From Acidobacteriota bacterium (GTDB lineage Bacteria > Acidobacteriota > Vicinamibacteria > Vicinamibacterales > 2-12-FULL-66-21), in the NCBI GenBank assembly GCA_013694845.1, contig JACDBQ010000242.1, forward strand, positions 1-8,425: DNA of 8,425 bases. Direction: 5' to 3'. Both the position numbers and the translations under genes were made by a program. The notes beneath the pieces were generated by a model. It was not told the origin of the DNA and made no database searches. It was given only the letters and a program-made list of their open reading frames with translations. Positions 6,841 to 8,425 of the stretch are shown piece by piece (the stretch's first letter is position 1; every line of letters begins with the position of its first letter).

Positions 6841-8214
6841 CTAACTGGTGCTCCCCGCCTGGCGCAGCTTTCTGAGAATGCGGTCTTCGATCCAGTGGGC
6901 ATCCCACCATTCGACCGGGTTCACCATGTGACCGTTGACCAGCATGGTGAAGTGGAGATGATCGCCACCGGCCATCCCGGTCATGCCGCTTCGACCGAGC
7001 GTCTGCTGTTTCTCCACCATGTCACCCGGCTTCACGTCGATGGACGACAGGTGGGCGTAGAGCGACTGGACGCCCATGCCATGGTCCACGATCACGCAGT
7101 TTCCGTAGATCCCGAGCTCGTCGGCGAAGAGCACCTTGCCGCGGTTGGCCGACACGATCGGCGTCCCGGCGAACGAGGCGAGGTCGAAGCCGAGGTGCGT
7201 CTGCCGATCGACTTCCTTGCCCTTGTAGATGTAGGTCCGGGCGTCGGCAAATGCCGACTGCACGCCGGTGTTCGTGAACGGATGAAAGACGACGCCGGCC
7301 CAGAGCATTTCCCTGGCCGTCTGACCAGCGAACGAGGCGATCTTCTCCGCATTCTTCCGACGCAGCTCGCCGTTGATCATCAGGAACTTCGCGAGATTGT
7401 CTCCGTCCGGCTTGACGTCGGTCGTGCCTTCGAGGATCGCCGGCACCACGCGGTCGAGAAACGTGTCGTCGAGCTGGATGCGGCTCTGTTTGAACGGCTT
7501 CGGGAACACCCGTTTGTCGAAATCGGCGCGGGCCACGTTGCCGGCTTCGTCGCGCGCGAAGACCCGGATCTGGGTGTTTAGATCCTGGTCGTGGCGCAAG
7601 GCGAAGAACGCGACGCGAAGCGCCGGATCATTCGCCGTAATGCCCGTCAGGTTGGCGCCGGCCAGCGGAAAGCCAGGGTATTCGACGTCCCCGACCAGCA
7701 CGCCCGAGGTGATGTCTTCCGGCGTCGCTCGATAGACGACGACCTCGGCGCCGCCATGATTGATGAAGTGATGGGTCGAGACCACCGAGACGCGAGGGCG
7801 CTCGAGCCGCACCTGGACGTCGCGGATCACGGTGTTGTCGACCGTCCGAATGCCGTAGACCACCGGGCGCGAGGCCGTGACGTGGATGCGCGCCGGGCCC
7901 GACTGCAGGTCCGGGATCGCCTGCTTCCCGATCATGCGCGTCACGCGGACGCCGTCCCCTTCTTCCTTCAGCTCCACCCCCTGGTCCCCGAGGGAGTAGA
8001 GCGGAAACTGCTTGCCGTTCTGCTCCAGCATCATCGTCAAGCTCTTCAACTGGGCGGCCGGCGAATGAACGACGAACTCCACTGGGGTGGCCGTGCCCAC
8101 GAACTTCTCGGGCTTGGTGATCTCAATGGCGGGACCGTCCATGCGGCCGGCCACGAAGTAGGCGCCACCCGCGGCCAGCGCGACAATCAGCAGGAGGGCA
8201 ACCAGATATTTCAT
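6841..8214 (-). CDS. M23 family (LytM/lysostaphin-type) zinc metallopeptidase, exported
   Basis: The 457-residue protein begins with an uncleaved anchor or signal peptide (MKYLVALLLIVALAAGGAYFV). A long beta-rich region at about 27-300 follows; it reads like Ig-like domains, for example the FARDEAGNVA turn at 219-228. The C-terminal peptidase domain is at about 335-435. Its active site is complete: H340 and D344 in HLGFD and H421 in HLHF are the zinc ligands, and H388 (LYAHLS) and H419 are the catalytic histidines, by comparison with LytM. M23 enzymes cut peptidoglycan cross-links in the periplasm, so this is predicted to be a cell-wall endopeptidase. Because LytM-type proteins lacking these residues are non-enzymatic activators, the intact set matters. 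The N-terminal region may restrain or target the enzyme. It is the first gene of the run leading into ctaB, and no Shine-Dalgarno is evident before its ATG. Confidence 0.94.
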   Translation of the reverse strand: MKYLVALLLIVALAAGGAYFVAGRMDGPAIEITKPEKFVGTATPVEFVVHSPAAQLKSLTMMLEQNGKQFPLYSLGDQGVELKEEGDGVRVTRMIGKQAIPDLQSGPARIHVTASRPVVYGIRTVDNTVIRDVQVRLERPRVSVVSTHHFINHGGAEVVVYRATPEDITSGVLVGDVEYPGFPLAGANLTGITANDPALRVAFFALRHDQDLNTQIRVFARDEAGNVARADFDKRVFPKPFKQSRIQLDDTFLDRVVPAILEGTTDVKPDGDNLAKFLMINGELRRKNAEKIASFAGQTAREMLWAGVVFHPFTNTGVQSAFADARTYIYKGKEVDRQTHLGFDLASFAGTPIVSANRGKVLFADELGIYGNCVIVDHGMGVQSLYAHLSSIDVKPGDMVEKQQTLGRSGMTGMAGGDHLHFTMLVNGHMVNPVEWWDAHWIEDRILRKLRQAGSTS

Positions 8215-8220
8215 CGTCTG

Positions 8221-8226
8221 ATGATA
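8221..8226 (-). promoter_or_regulatory. Possible -10 element (TATCAT) giving a leaderless peptidase mRNA
   Basis: TATCAT lies at exactly -12 to -7 if the A of the ATG at 8214 is taken as +1, which is the spacing of leaderless bacterial promoters. The absence of a Shine-Dalgarno before this ATG agrees with that. No good -35 hexamer is visible. Confidence 0.3.
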
Positions 8227-8242
8227 ACGGGGTTCACACTGC

Positions 8243-8269
8243 GGCTGTAGCGCAGCCCTTCAGGCCTGC
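8243..8269. repeat. Imperfect palindromic intergenic element
   Basis: Two overlapping hairpins can form in the divergent spacer. GGCTG at 8243-8247 pairs with CAGCC at 8253-8257 around a 5-base loop. Bases 8252-8269, read on the minus strand as GCAGGCCTGAAGGGCTGC, fold into a six-pair stem with one G-G mismatch and a TGAA tetraloop. The second resembles a perfect palindrome, GCAGGCCTGAAGGCCTGC, that I remember as recurrent in acidobacterial intergenic DNA. That resemblance is from memory and unverified. It could be a degenerate copy of a dispersed repeat, or a structure that separates the two divergent genes. It has no T-run, so an intrinsic terminator is unlikely. Confidence 0.45.
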
Positions 8270-8288
8270 ATCGCAACCTCCCCCGTGA

Positions 8289-8294
8289 CATAAT
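8289..8294 (+). promoter_or_regulatory. Possible -10 element (CATAAT) before the zinc-ribbon gene
   Basis: CATAAT matches TATAAT at five of six positions and would start transcription near 8301, giving a leader of about 38 bases to the ATG at 8339. No -35 hexamer of quality is present 16-18 bases upstream. A GAGG at 8318-8321 could serve as a Shine-Dalgarno, though its spacing is long. Confidence 0.25.
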
Positions 8295-8338
8295 GTGCCC
8301 GAGACGCTGACGGTACTGAGGCCCCGACGCCTGTGAAC

Positions 8339-8425
8339 ATGCTTTGCCCGCAATGCGGCGCCAAGATGGCCGCCTCGGCAGGCCGCTGTCCTTCCTGTCA
8401 GGCGACGTTGTCTCCCCGCTCCTCC
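8339..8425 (+). CDS. N-terminal fragment of a zinc-ribbon protein, continues beyond the window
   Basis: Only the first 29 residues are present and the frame is open to the right edge. They form a compact zinc ribbon: C3-P-x-C6 and C17-P-x-C20, with the typical CGAKM and GRCPSC spacing. In bacteria, and notably in Acidobacteriota, such short N-terminal ribbons often precede eukaryotic-like Ser/Thr kinase, GAF, TPR or membrane domains, so the main function cannot be told from this part. ATG 8339 gives the usual MxCPxCG beginning. GTG 8333 is two codons upstream in the same frame and lies 11 bases after GAGG, so it is a possible alternative. An in-frame TAA lies upstream at about 8291. This is the only plus-strand gene in the window. 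Confidence 0.75.
   Translation, partial: MLCPQCGAKMAASAGRCPSCQATLSPRSS

Noticed and set aside
1..8425. CRISPR arrays, tRNA or rRNA genes, insertion sequences
   Set aside because: I saw no regularly spaced direct repeats, no tRNA-like cloverleaf segment, no transposase-like frame and no terminal inverted repeats. Every long stretch is filled by housekeeping or hydrolase genes.

Overview
The window is GC-rich and gene-dense, and almost everything in it is read from the minus strand. The gene content points to a Gram-negative, aerobically respiring soil-type bacterium. My best guess is Acidobacteriota, possibly Vicinamibacteria. That guess rests on membrane-anchored sulfatase-fold/TPR proteins with the 'LxALGYV' linker, a ctaB-DUF420 pair, a long M23 peptidase, and a palindromic intergenic element of a kind I remember from that phylum. 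The taxonomy is inference, not something the sequence proves.

Right edge: a plus-strand gene begins near 8339 with a zinc ribbon (two CPxC knuckles) and leaves the window after 29 codons. It diverges from everything else across a 124-base spacer (8215-8338). That spacer holds an imperfect palindromic element and weak promoter-like hexamers.

8214 to 5362, minus strand: an M23-family peptidase with an intact lysostaphin-type active site; 32 bases later a 45-codon ORF with a signal-peptide look; then ctaB (heme O synthase), whose ATG overlaps the small ORF's stop as ATGA; then, after 2 bases, a DUF420 membrane protein associated with cytochrome oxidase. The spacing fits one transcription unit joining a cell-wall enzyme to heme-copper oxidase maturation. 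A GC-rich hairpin lies just after DUF420.

5169 to the left edge, minus strand: three consecutive, overlapping genes for paralogous membrane-anchored, periplasm-facing proteins of the alkaline phosphatase/sulfatase fold. The first two are complete (705 and 727 aa) and carry a C-terminal block of about seven TPR units. The third is cut by the window edge within its catalytic domain. Automated annotation would call all three sulfatases, but none has the formylglycine motif (C/S-x-P-S/A-R). Each has T-x-P-S-H there, closer to threonine-nucleophile members of the superfamily such as nucleotide pyrophosphatase/phosphodiesterases. The gene junctions are TGATG and TTGA, so translation is probably coupled. 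This three-gene cassette is the best candidate in the window for an undescribed system: its substrate is unknown, and it may act on phosphoesters rather than sulfate esters.
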